Positions 1-5,311 of a stretch of 10,427 nt of DNA are shown piece by piece (within the stretch, counting starts at the first letter, position 1; each line of letters opens with the position of its first letter). Source of the stretch: JAAFIP01 sp031428975 (lineage in GTDB: Bacteria > Pseudomonadota > Gammaproteobacteria > Burkholderiales > Burkholderiaceae_C). The stretch spans positions 1 to 10,427 of the forward strand of contig JANOYR010000050.1 of NCBI GenBank assembly GCA_031428975.1, read 5' to 3'. The position numbers and the translations under genes are program-made. The notes beneath the pieces were generated by a model that did no database searches, had not been told where the DNA came from, and saw only the letters and a list, made by a program, of their open reading frames with translations.

Positions 1-18
1 GGCCCTAGCGGCCTGCTA

Positions 19-37
19 CATGGGGCGTTGCCCCATG
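19..37. repeat. Perfect 8-bp hairpin
   Basis: CATGGGGC (19-26) is the exact reverse complement of GCCCCATG (30-37), with a 3-nt loop GTT. No T-run follows on either strand, so it is not a typical intrinsic terminator. It may belong to the end of a mobile element whose body lies outside the window. Confidence 0.5.
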
Positions 38-86
38 CCCCAATAGCCGATCTTTGCCAGTCTGATGCGCTGTACACTCTCACAGT

Positions 87-130
87 TGTGACATTTCTAC
101 TTTGGGCTGAGGTGTGACATTTCTACTTTG
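87..130. repeat. Two tandem 18-nt repeats, IS-end-like
   Basis: TGTGACATTTCTACTTTG occurs exactly at 87-104 and again at 113-130, a period of 26 nt. The identity resumes after each copy with CTGA (106-109 and 132-135). Tandem subterminal repeats of this size and composition are known at the ends of IS21-family elements, where the transposase binds several copies. No transposase gene is visible here, so this may be the terminal remnant of an element lying to the left of the window. The family assignment is from memory of sequence style and is uncertain. Confidence 0.4.
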
Positions 131-318
131 CACTGACAACACAAGTATAAGAAGACATGGGGCATCCCCAAACTTGCTACACAGACACCAGACTCTTGCC
201 ACAAGGGTCTCTATGGTCACCGCCACCGAGCTTGCGCCACACTTAGGCGCATGGCTTAAGGGGCATCACAAAAAGATATTTGCAGTTGGGCTAGCTTGGC
301 CCCCCCCAAATCGGGCTC

Positions 319-372
319 GTCCAACAAACGGTTAGATCGTGGCTTCGCACGATCTAACCTTAATCGTTAGGC
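319..372 (-). other. attC: Integron attC recombination site
   Basis: Read on the minus strand, the site starts with GCCTAAC (372-366; fits the R'' consensus RYYYAAC) and ends with GTTGGAC (325-319; fits the R' consensus GTTRRRY). Between them lies a perfect 12-bp inverted repeat, 330-341 against 348-359, with a 6-nt loop. Unpaired spacers of 6 and 4 nt separate the stem from the outer boxes, as in folded attC sites. The stop codon of the cassette gene (334-332) lies inside the stem, a common arrangement. At 54 nt the site is at the short end for attC, and I see no obvious extrahelical bases in the perfect stem, which is unusual. A plain terminator is unlikely because there is no U-run. Confidence 0.75.
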
Positions 373-876
373 TTATTTGTGCCGAAAGAGCAGATAAAAA
401 GTCTTGGTACCCCAGCAAGCCTTTAAAGTGAGATGCAATGAGGCGAGATTCGCCTACGGTTGATTTAATTACGACCATTTCCTGTATTGCTGAAAGCTTT
501 CTTTGTGAAATATTCGTGATTGACTGGTAAGGGATGTTTAATTGACCACCAAACATTGATGCCTTTGGTAAATTTGCATGGGTTGCGTATAGCTCAACTT
601 TCTTAGGGTGACGCAAGCTGGTAAATGCCATGAAAATGGTAGCCAATGCTGCAAAGGCACATAAAATTGTCATACCCCAGTAAAACAAAGTTGCATCATT
701 GGGCGTGAGCGTAACTATACGGAATAGGCGTAAGCCTTTGTGGTTGCCTGAGGCAATGGATGCTAAAAGAAAAGGTAAAGCACTTACGATAATTACCATA
801 ACAATAAGTTGTGTTTTAGAAATGCTGTAATTGAACTCTTGCGCTGTATTGGACATGCTTTCTCCTGTAAGCCTAA
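325..876 (-). mobile_element. Integron gene cassette (552 bp)
   Basis: The element runs between two predicted IntI cut points, each between G and TT of a GTTRRRY core: the upstream core GTTAGGC at 877-871 and the attC R' box GTTGGAC at 325-319, both on the minus strand. It holds a single gene that starts 21 nt inside the cassette with its own strong Shine-Dalgarno sequence and stops inside attC, which is the standard compact cassette layout. The cassette is clearly more AT-rich than the housekeeping genes to the right, in keeping with a foreign origin. The broken integrase gene sits immediately upstream and points the other way, as expected for the first cassette of an array. Confidence 0.7.
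332..856 (-). CDS. Cassette-encoded two-helix membrane protein, unknown function
   Basis: This is a 174-residue protein of unknown function. I chose the ATG at 856 because AGGAGA lies 4 nt upstream (861-866); an in-frame ATG at 928 would place the first 24 residues across the recombination core and has no such site. Two hydrophobic segments are visible, about residues 15-36 and 55-78, joined by a short loop with basic residues. The C-terminal 90 or so residues are soluble, with alternating beta-like stretches (VELYATHANLPKA, LNIPYQSITNIS, EMVVIKSTVG). Two membrane helices followed by a beta-rich tail resembles small bacterial membrane proteins with a PH-like domain; that is inference from layout, not a recognised motif. 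The last residues and stop codon are supplied by the attC stem. It is the only gene of the cassette and would be transcribed from a promoter in or near intI. Confidence 0.7.
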   Translation of the reverse strand: MSNTAQEFNYSISKTQLIVMVIIVSALPFLLASIASGNHKGLRLFRIVTLTPNDATLFYWGMTILCAFAALATIFMAFTSLRHPKKVELYATHANLPKASMFGGQLNIPYQSITNISQRKLSAIQEMVVIKSTVGESRLIASHFKGLLGYQDFLSALSAQISLTIKVRSCEATI

Positions 877-981
877 CGTAATATCTGCCGTAAAACCTGC
901 AAAATAATCTGGCGACTGCGGTGTACATTCATTTCTAGAAACCTTTGAAAGCGGCTTGGGTATTGGTTTTTAGGTAATTAA

Positions 982-997
982 CTGGTTAAATATACAG
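982..997 (+). promoter_or_regulatory. LexA (SOS) box upstream of intI
   Basis: CTGGTTAAATATACAG matches the proteobacterial LexA consensus CTG-N10-CAG, with the near-ideal ACAG half and an AT-rich centre; the left half has G where the strongest sites have T. It lies 14 nt before the intI start codon and just upstream of a -10 box. Many integron integrase genes are known to be repressed by LexA at this position, so the site agrees with both the gene identity and the direction of transcription. The gene it would control is broken, so the box is probably a relic. Confidence 0.6.
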
Positions 998-998
998 T

Positions 999-1004
999 TA
1001 TAAT
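999..1004 (+). promoter_or_regulatory. -10 box of the intI promoter
   Basis: A perfect TATAAT lies 7 nt before the intI ATG and 1 nt after the LexA box, so bound LexA would block the promoter. The only -35 candidate is TTAACT at 978-983 (4 of 6 matches) with a short 15-nt spacer. Transcription would begin at or within a few bases of the start codon. Confidence 0.4.
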
Positions 1005-1011
1005 TGCTCCC

Positions 1012-1218
1012 ATGAAACCCCGCAAGCCTGTTTTGCTATCTGTATGCTTAATTGACCAAGTCAAGGCGCATATTCATTGTCTCCACTATAGCCTAAGCAC
1101 TGAAAAAATCTACCTCAGTGACCGAAATAGTTCCTTCGTTGGCCTGATTTGCTCCATCCGTGGGGAAATGCGGTTTTGTGAAATTTCAAGCCCATTTTTA
1201 AATAACCCATCATGTTAG
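1012..1218 (+). pseudogene. intI: Integron integrase remnant (N-terminal part, frameshifted)
   Basis: The first 35 codons resemble the N-terminus of integron tyrosine recombinases: LIDQVKAHIHCLHYSLSTEK aligns with the LDQLRERIRYLHYSLRTEQ segment of IntI1 as I know it, the start of the SAM-like core-binding domain. After ATC TAC CTC (1108-1116) this frame loses similarity. The similarity resumes in another frame at about 1131, giving FLRWPDLLHP, the counterpart of the family's FIRFHGVRHP. Stop codons TGA (1119) and TAG (1128) occupy places where Trp and an aromatic residue would be expected. The frame breaks again by 1160-1215. Nothing resembling the catalytic domain (Arg, Lys, His-X-X-Arg, Tyr) follows, so about four fifths of the usual length of roughly 320-340 residues is missing. 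It diverges from the cassette, as intI genes do. Confidence 0.75.
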
Positions 1219-1258
1219 GTTAATAATCTACAATGTCAACTATTTGTGTCAACAATAG

Positions 1259-1378
1259 CCGCCTTCGCTGCTCACTGTAGCTAGCAACCCTAAACGGCAG
1301 GAGCTTGCGTTGGCATTGTTGGATGTGCAGCAGCATTTAACTGCGCTGCGCGATTTTTGGAAGGAATACCATGGCTGA
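1259..1378 (+). pseudogene. 3' remnant of a DUF4160-type gene
   Basis: An open frame with no start codon of its own runs from the stop at 1256-1258 to a TGA at 1376-1378. From 1277 it reads as a plausible protein tail: NPKRQELALALLDVQQHL, then LTALRDFWKEYHG. DUF4160 proteins typically end with a helix of this pattern (spaced Leu and His, then Trp and a terminal His-Gly), and they are commonly encoded directly upstream of DUF2442 proteins, as here. The characteristic HPPHVHV-like N-terminal part is absent; the frame instead reaches the edge of the intI remnant. It overlaps the DUF2442 start codon by 8 nt, the arrangement of translationally coupled genes. It looks like a gene cut by the rearrangement that removed the rest of intI. 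The family call is moderate. Confidence 0.5.
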
Positions 1379-1817
1379 TACCATTTACCCTGATTGGGTG
1401 GAGCGCGAGCTTAGCCGCGTTGACGGGCTTAAGGCGCAAAGCGCTGGCGCGGTAGCGCAGCAGCACCGCCATGCGCTAGCAGCGCATTTTGACGGGGTGC
1501 GCGGGCGGATTATGCTGGCGCTGGACAATGGGGCGGAGTTTTCGTTTCCGCCTGCATTGGCCATGGGCTTGGCGGACGCCACGCCCGCGCAGTTGGCAGA
1601 TATCGTGCTCTCGCCGCTGGGCACTGGGCTGCATTGGCCGCAGTTGGACGTGGATTTAACGGTGGATGGGTTGCAGCACGGCGTGTTTGGCAGCCGCGCT
1701 TGGATGCGCAGCCATGCGGCGCGGGCGGGGGCGGTGCGTTCGCCTGCCAAGGCCAGTGCTGCGCGGGCCAATGGCGCTAAGGGTGGGCGGCCGCGCAAAG
1801 TGCAGCTTGCGCTGTGA
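1371..1817 (+). CDS. DUF2442 domain protein
   Basis: This 148-residue protein of unknown biochemical function belongs to the DUF2442 group, found mostly with DUF4160 partners and often discussed as part of toxin–antitoxin-like pairs. The domain covers about residues 38-105: FDGVRGRIMLALDNGAEFSF is the strand pair, LADATPAQLADIVLSPLGTG the helix, and LHWPQLDVDLTVDGLQHGVFG the signature end (Gly, His-Trp, Leu-Asp-x-Asp). The tail is Ala-rich and basic and ends in GAKGGRPRKV, a pattern that could touch DNA. The ATG at 1371 is preceded by AAGGA at 1361-1365 with good spacing, and it overlaps the end of the DUF4160 remnant by 8 nt. With its partner truncated, the gene may be an orphan. It converges on brnA, whose stop codon lies 50 nt away. 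Confidence 0.75.
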   Translation: MADTIYPDWVERELSRVDGLKAQSAGAVAQQHRHALAAHFDGVRGRIMLALDNGAEFSFPPALAMGLADATPAQLADIVLSPLGTGLHWPQLDVDLTVDGLQHGVFGSRAWMRSHAARAGAVRSPAKASAARANGAKGGRPRKVQLAL

Positions 1818-1840
1818 TTGGCGCTTTTTCCGATACGGAA

Positions 1841-1883
1841 ATGCCAGCGTCAAAAGGTCAAAGTTCGCTATTTAATAGTGAGC
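1841..1883 (+). repeat. Dispersed repeat copy A (3' end of brnA)
   Basis: This 43-nt copy matches copy B (2500-2542) at 41 positions; the differences are at 1844 and 1865. It contains the small palindrome CTATTTAATAG. On the minus strand it supplies the last codons and the TAG stop of brnA (1870-1868). Copies C and D (8936, 9881) share the first 31 nt or so in weaker form. Confidence 0.85.
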
Positions 1884-2113
1884 GTATTCGCAGTGCTAAG
1901 CTCTAGCCGCTCTGCCAGCCAAAGCTTGATCACCGACTGCCGTGTTACCCCCAATTTGCTGGCTTGGCGGTCTAGGGCTTGTACCATCCATGTTGGAAAA
2001 TCAACATTCACGCGTTTTTGCTGTTGCAGAGTGCGCTTGGCGGTTGAAAAATCCAAGGACGCAGTGATGTCAACGCCTTCGTCAAATTGCTGGTCAAATG
2101 CTTTAGCTTTCAT
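1868..2113 (-). CDS. brnA: BrnA/CopG-type ribbon-helix-helix antitoxin
   Basis: This is an 81-residue antitoxin for the toxin encoded just upstream. It would bind and neutralise the toxin and, as the DNA-binding partner, repress the operon. Residues 33-71 form a ribbon-helix-helix: KRVNVDFPTWMVQALDRQA is the beta strand and first helix, and LGVTRQSVIKLWLAERLE is the turn and second helix. The acidic N-terminal 30 residues (FDEGVDITASLDF) are the likely toxin-binding part. The ATG at 2113 overlaps the end of brnT by 11 nt, so translation is probably coupled. The last codons and stop lie in a dispersed repeat (copy A), so the natural C-terminus may have been replaced or extended; the RHH core is untouched. 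Confidence 0.85.
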   Translation of the reverse strand: MKAKAFDQQFDEGVDITASLDFSTAKRTLQQQKRVNVDFPTWMVQALDRQASKLGVTRQSVIKLWLAERLELSTANTLTIK

Positions 2114-2366
2114 AAAGTGCTACCTCTTCTTTGCGTGCGCGGCGCACAGAAATCAAACGGATATTGGTTGCTCGGTAAGTGATAACTGCTGACCAATGCC
2201 GTGCATCGATTCGCCCAATCACTAGAAATCGCGGCTCGTCCTCAGTCTTTGCTGCAATTTCTAGTAGCAGCGGGTCGTTCCAAAGACGCTGCGCCGTTAC
2301 GAAATCAACACCATGCTTTTCGCGGTTGGTTTCACTTTTGGCAGCATCAAACTCGAATGTATGCAT
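2103..2366 (-). CDS. brnT: BrnT family toxin (DUF497)
   Basis: This 87-residue BrnT/DUF497 protein is of usual length. Characterised members have a RelE-like fold and stop growth by ribonuclease activity. Family signatures are visible: F-E-F-D-x-x-K near the start, N-x-x-KHGV (residues 14-20), a central Arg (R46) before the F-L-V-I-G strand, and RLISVRRARKEEVALY at the C-terminus with the conserved Arg and Glu residues. I see no missing motif, so it is probably active. It is the first gene of a two-gene operon with brnA, the canonical order. No Shine-Dalgarno sequence precedes the ATG and the likely -10 box is only 9 nt away, so the mRNA may be leaderless. An operator-like inverted repeat touches the start codon. 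Confidence 0.88.
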   Translation of the reverse strand: MHTFEFDAAKSETNREKHGVDFVTAQRLWNDPLLLEIAAKTEDEPRFLVIGRIDARHWSAVITYRATNIRLISVRRARKEEVALYES

Positions 2367-2383
2367 GGTATATAAAGTATACC
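2367..2383 (-). promoter_or_regulatory. brnTA promoter/operator
   Basis: GGTATA (2367-2372) and TATACC (2378-2383) form a 6-bp inverted repeat with a 5-nt gap, directly next to the brnT start codon. On the minus strand the sequence includes TATACT (2381-2376), a good -10 box. No convincing -35 box is visible. An RHH antitoxin such as BrnA would be expected to bind a repeat of this kind and repress its own operon. Confidence 0.55.
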
Positions 2384-2430
2384 GTAATTGGCATGCGTTG
2401 GCTCTTTAAATCAGGCGCTAGACTCTGGCT

Positions 2431-3750
2431 ATGGACATTTCTATTGCGCTTATCCTCGGTATTGTCAATATAGTGCTAATTATTTGGATTTTAGTGCTGA
2501 TGTCAGCGTCAAAAGGTCAAAGTACGCTATTTAATAGTGAGCAAATTGCGCAGCACGAGGAGCGCAAGCGGGAACTGCTGGCCAGTGTGGGGGCTAGCGC
2601 AGAGCGGCTGGAGCGCGAGCTGCGCACGCAAATCACCGAATCGGAGCGGGGCGGGCGCTCTGAGATGGCGCAGTCGCTGGGCACCATTCAAACCCAGCTG
2701 ACGCAGAGCCTCACCGCTTTTCAGGGCAACCTGACGCAGCAGCTGGCGCACATATCCGAGAGCAATGCGCGGCGCATGGGCGAGGTGCGTGACACGCTGA
2801 ATGTGCAGCTGGCGCAGCTGCAAGCCAGCAACACGGCTAAGCTGGATGAAATGCGCCAAACGGTGGATGAAAAGCTGCAATCCACCCTGCAAACACGGCT
2901 GGGCGAGAGTTTTAAACAAGTGGCCGACCGCCTAGAGCAGGTGCACAAGGGCTTGGGCGAGATGCAAACGCTGGCCCAAGGCGTGGGCGATTTGAAGCAC
3001 CTGCTGACCAATGTGAAAACGCGCGGTATGTTTGGCGAGGCGCAGCTGGGTGCGCTGCTGGAGCAAATATTTTCGCCCGAGCAATACAGCGCACAAATTG
3101 CCACCATTCCGGGCAGCAAAAACATGGTGGACTACGCCGTGCGCCTGCCTGGCAAAAGCGATGACGGTGCGCCGCTGTGGCTGCCGATTGACGCGAAGTT
3201 TCCCAACGAAGACTACGAGCGCCTGCTAGACGCGCAAGAGCGCGCCGACGTGTTGGGCGCTGAGGTAGCGGCCAAAGCGCTGGAGCAGCGCATTCGCCTA
3301 GAGGCAAAATCGATAGCAGACAAATACGTGGAGCCGCCCCACACCACCGATTTTGCGATACTCTTTTTACCATCCGAAGGCCTGTATGCCGAAGTGCTGC
3401 GCCGCCCTGGGCTGATGGACCATTTGCAGCGCGACTACCGCGTGACGCTGGCGGGCCCCACCACGCTGCTGGCCATGCTCAACTCGTTGCAAATGGGCTT
3501 TAGAACGCTGGCGCTAGAAAAGCGCAGCTCCGAGGTCTGGCAGGTGCTGGGCGCGGTAAAAACCGAGTTTGGCAAGTTTGGCGATGTGCTGACCAAGATA
3601 CGTGCGCAAACGCAAACGGTGCTGACCACGCTTGACCAAGCGCAGACCCGCAGCAATGTGATGAACCGTGCGCTAAAAGCAGTTGAGGCGCTGCCCGACG
3701 CGCAAACGCAGGCGCTGCTGCCGCCATCGAAAGAAGCCGATGAAGGCTAG
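2431..3750 (+). CDS. rmuC: DNA recombination protein RmuC
   Basis: This is a 439-residue RmuC-family protein. In E. coli, loss of RmuC raises recombination between inverted repeats; the protein has a nuclease-like domain, but its reaction is not settled. An N-terminal membrane segment covers residues 5-24. A long polar, Gln- and Glu-rich helical region (about 40-190) is a likely coiled coil. The RmuC domain covers about 180-415. Family motifs are VKTRGMFGEAQL (195-206), PIDAKFPNEDY (252-262), FLPSEGLYAEVL (312-323) and GPTTLLAMLNSLQMGFR (342-358). The ATG at 2431 is kept because it gives the membrane segment. Residues 24-38, between the helix and the coiled coil, are encoded by dispersed repeat copy B. 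The MFS gene follows after 5 nt, so the two are probably co-transcribed. Confidence 0.93.
   Translation: MDISIALILGIVNIVLIIWILVLMSASKGQSTLFNSEQIAQHEERKRELLASVGASAERLERELRTQITESERGGRSEMAQSLGTIQTQLTQSLTAFQGNLTQQLAHISESNARRMGEVRDTLNVQLAQLQASNTAKLDEMRQTVDEKLQSTLQTRLGESFKQVADRLEQVHKGLGEMQTLAQGVGDLKHLLTNVKTRGMFGEAQLGALLEQIFSPEQYSAQIATIPGSKNMVDYAVRLPGKSDDGAPLWLPIDAKFPNEDYERLLDAQERADVLGAEVAAKALEQRIRLEAKSIADKYVEPPHTTDFAILFLPSEGLYAEVLRRPGLMDHLQRDYRVTLAGPTTLLAMLNSLQMGFRTLALEKRSSEVWQVLGAVKTEFGKFGDVLTKIRAQTQTVLTTLDQAQTRSNVMNRALKAVEALPDAQTQALLPPSKEADEG
2500..2542 (+). repeat. Dispersed repeat copy B (inside rmuC)
   Basis: This 43-nt copy matches copy A at 41 positions and the first 31 nt of copy C at 27 of 31 (counted from 2501). 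It is read in frame by rmuC as MSASKGQSTLFNSE, in the flexible stretch between the membrane helix and the coiled coil. It contains no stop codon in the rmuC frame. Confidence 0.85.
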
Positions 3751-3755
3751 ATCGC

Positions 3756-4910
3756 ATGAATAACTCTCTGTCGCGCCCCCTGCTGCGCCTGATTGCGGGG
3801 CATATTTGCTTGCACGCGGCCATGGCGGGCATGCGCATGGCTGCGCCGCTGTGGGCCCTGAAGGCGGGGCACAGCGCGGCTGCAGTGGGGGTATTGCTGG
3901 CTTTGTTTGCGCTGTGTCAGGTGTTTTTAGCGCTGCCTGCGGGCCGCTATGTGGATCGCCATGGGCTGAAAAAACCTGTGCGCATGGCTATTGCGGTGGC
4001 CTGTGTGGGCGCGTTGGCCGCGGCGGCTTACCCGCATTTTGCGGTGTTGTGCGTGGCGGCGCTGTGCACGGGCGGCGCTACGGGCGTGGCATCTATTGCG
4101 CTGCAGCGCCATGTGGGCCGCGCCGCCAGCAGCGCCACCGAGCGCAAGCAGGTGTTCAGTTGGCTGGCCATTGGGCCTGCGCTGTCGAATTTTATTGGGC
4201 CGTTTTCAGCGGGGCTGCTGATTGACTTTGCAGGCTTTCAGTGGGCATTTTTGTTGATGGCGGTGTTGCCCATTGCCAGTTGGTTTTGGATGCGTACCAC
4301 CACAGAGCTGCCTCCCGTTGAGCCGCTTGCCGATGCCGCCAAGCAAAGCGCATGGGATCTGCTGCGCGATCCGATGTTTCGCCGCCTGATGATGGTGAAC
4401 TGGTTTTTGTCGTCTTGCTGGGATGTGCACACCTTTGTAGTGCCCATCTTGGGCCACGAGCGGGGCTACAGCGCCTCGGTGATTGGCACAATTTTGGGCG
4501 CGTTTGCCATGGCAGCGGCAGCAGTTCGCGTGGTGATGCCCCTGCTGGCGCACAGCCTGCGCGAATGGGCGGTGATTACCGTGGCCATGGTGATGACCGC
4601 CATGCTGTTTTCGGTGTATCCGCTCATGCCCACCGCGCTGTCGATGGGCGTGGTGTCGGTGTTTTTGGGTTTTAGCTTGGGCAGCGTGCAGCCCATGATC
4701 ATGAGCACCCTGCACAACATCACCCCCGAGCACCGCCACGGCGAGGCGCTGGGTTTGCGATTGATGGCCATCAATGGCTCCAGCGTGCTCATGCCCATGC
4801 TGTTTGGCGCAGCGGGGGCGGTGGTGGGCGTGGCGGGGGTGTTTTGGGCTGTGGGCGCGGTGGTGGGGCTGGGCGCACGCAGCGCCTACCAGCTCAAAGA
4901 CGGCGCTTAG
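3756..4910 (+). CDS. Major facilitator superfamily transporter
   Basis: This 384-residue inner-membrane protein is almost entirely hydrophobic, with about 11-12 membrane segments. The loop between helices 2 and 3 carries the MFS signature (GRYVDRHGLKK, about residues 63-73; Gly, Asp, Arg-x-Gly). A central cytosolic loop (ELPPVEPLADAAKQSAWDLL) divides two six-helix halves, and the length is typical for a drug/sugar-type MFS exporter. The substrate cannot be read from the sequence. The ATG at 3756 lies 5 nt after the rmuC stop with a weak AAGG upstream, so translation probably depends on that of rmuC. The gene ends 6 nt before the stop codon of the convergent HiPIP gene. Confidence 0.85.
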   Translation: MNNSLSRPLLRLIAGHICLHAAMAGMRMAAPLWALKAGHSAAAVGVLLALFALCQVFLALPAGRYVDRHGLKKPVRMAIAVACVGALAAAAYPHFAVLCVAALCTGGATGVASIALQRHVGRAASSATERKQVFSWLAIGPALSNFIGPFSAGLLIDFAGFQWAFLLMAVLPIASWFWMRTTTELPPVEPLADAAKQSAWDLLRDPMFRRLMMVNWFLSSCWDVHTFVVPILGHERGYSASVIGTILGAFAMAAAAVRVVMPLLAHSLREWAVITVAMVMTAMLFSVYPLMPTALSMGVVSVFLGFSLGSVQPMIMSTLHNITPEHRHGEALGLRLMAINGSSVLMPMLFGAAGAVVGVAGVFWAVGAVVGLGARSAYQLKDGA

Positions 4911-4916
4911 TTAGCC

Positions 4917-5249
4917 CTAGGCTTTTTTAGTCCACGCGCTGCACCAGCCCTTGCTGGATACCGATTTGCCGCCAAACACAGCGCAAACACCCGCGCTGTC
5001 GGTGGCCTTGCCTTGGAACAGCACACAGCCTGAGCAGCTGCGGCCAGCTGCGTATTGCGGGTATTTTTGCGTGTCGGTTTTTGTGCCATCCGTTTTGTAG
5101 CCCAAAGCCAGCGCTTGGGGGTCGGTATCGGGCACGGTGGCTGGGAGTGCAGTTTGGGCTAGAGCTTGGGTGCAGGCTAAGCTGGCCGAGGCCAGCGCAC
5201 CAGCGCCAAAGATGGATTGAATGACGAAAACGCGGCGTAGATGTGTCAT
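4917..5249 (-). CDS. High-potential iron-sulfur protein (HiPIP)
   Basis: This is a 110-residue precursor of a periplasmic single-electron carrier with one [4Fe-4S] cluster. Family features are visible: ALGYK (48-52), then C72-x2-C75, C89 and C103 as the four cluster ligands, in the contexts GRSCSGCVLFQGK, GVCAVFGGK and GWCSAWTKK. The N-terminus MTHLRRVFVIQ, followed by a hydrophobic stretch and AQA, is a twin-arginine signal, as expected for a cofactor folded before export. I chose the ATG at 5249 because it gives a normal Tat signal; a TTG at 5282 would add 11 residues. Neither start has a good Shine-Dalgarno sequence, and the region holds a small tandem duplication (TGAAAGCCATC twice, 15 nt apart). 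It lies 62 nt downstream of the catalase-like gene on the same strand and may serve as its electron donor. Confidence 0.92.
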   Translation of the reverse strand: MTHLRRVFVIQSIFGAGALASASLACTQALAQTALPATVPDTDPQALALGYKTDGTKTDTQKYPQYAAGRSCSGCVLFQGKATDSAGVCAVFGGKSVSSKGWCSAWTKKA

Positions 5250-5311
5250 GGGATGGCTTTCATAAAGATGGCTTTCACACAATGGATGGATGGTAGATAA
5301 AAGAGGTGCAT

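Larger units (their letters stand above)
1..318. other. Gene-free left flank beyond the integron attC
   Basis: I see no credible coding region here. A 73-codon reading frame at 114-335 on the plus strand runs from an insertion-sequence-like repeat into the attC stem and has no ribosome binding site or recognisable protein features. What the stretch does hold is an 8-bp hairpin at 19-37, two tandem 18-nt repeats at 87-130, a 5-bp hairpin near 158-170, a 6-bp hairpin (TGCGCC/GGCGCA) near 232-250, and an eight-C run near 300-307. On the integron reading this is either a non-coding cassette or the place where the array was cut by another mobile element. Confidence 0.6.
871..1011 (-). other. attI: Candidate integron attI region
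   Basis: This is the interval between the start codon of the intI remnant (1012, plus strand) and the core GTTAGGC (877-871, minus strand) at which the first cassette begins. An attI site is expected exactly here. No inverted-repeat attC-like structure is visible across it, so the GTTAGGC core is more likely attI than the end of another cassette. The interval is AT-rich. The boundaries are approximate: only the core is recognisable, and IntI-binding direct repeats cannot be assigned with confidence. Confidence 0.55.

Noticed and set aside
284..290. GTTGGGC as a second attC core
   Set aside because: It fits GTTRRRY, but no partner box or paired stem lies at a suitable distance on either strand.
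114..335. 73-codon plus-strand reading frame
   Set aside because: It starts in the IS-like repeat and ends in the attC stem, has no ribosome site and no protein-like composition.
330..359. 12-bp hairpin as an intrinsic terminator
   Set aside because: No T-run follows on either strand, and the flanking RYYYAAC/GTTRRRY boxes fit attC better.
4913..4928. AGCC-CTA-GGCT followed by five T as a terminator after the MFS gene
   Set aside because: The stem is only 4 bp and overlaps the HiPIP stop codon; too weak to call.
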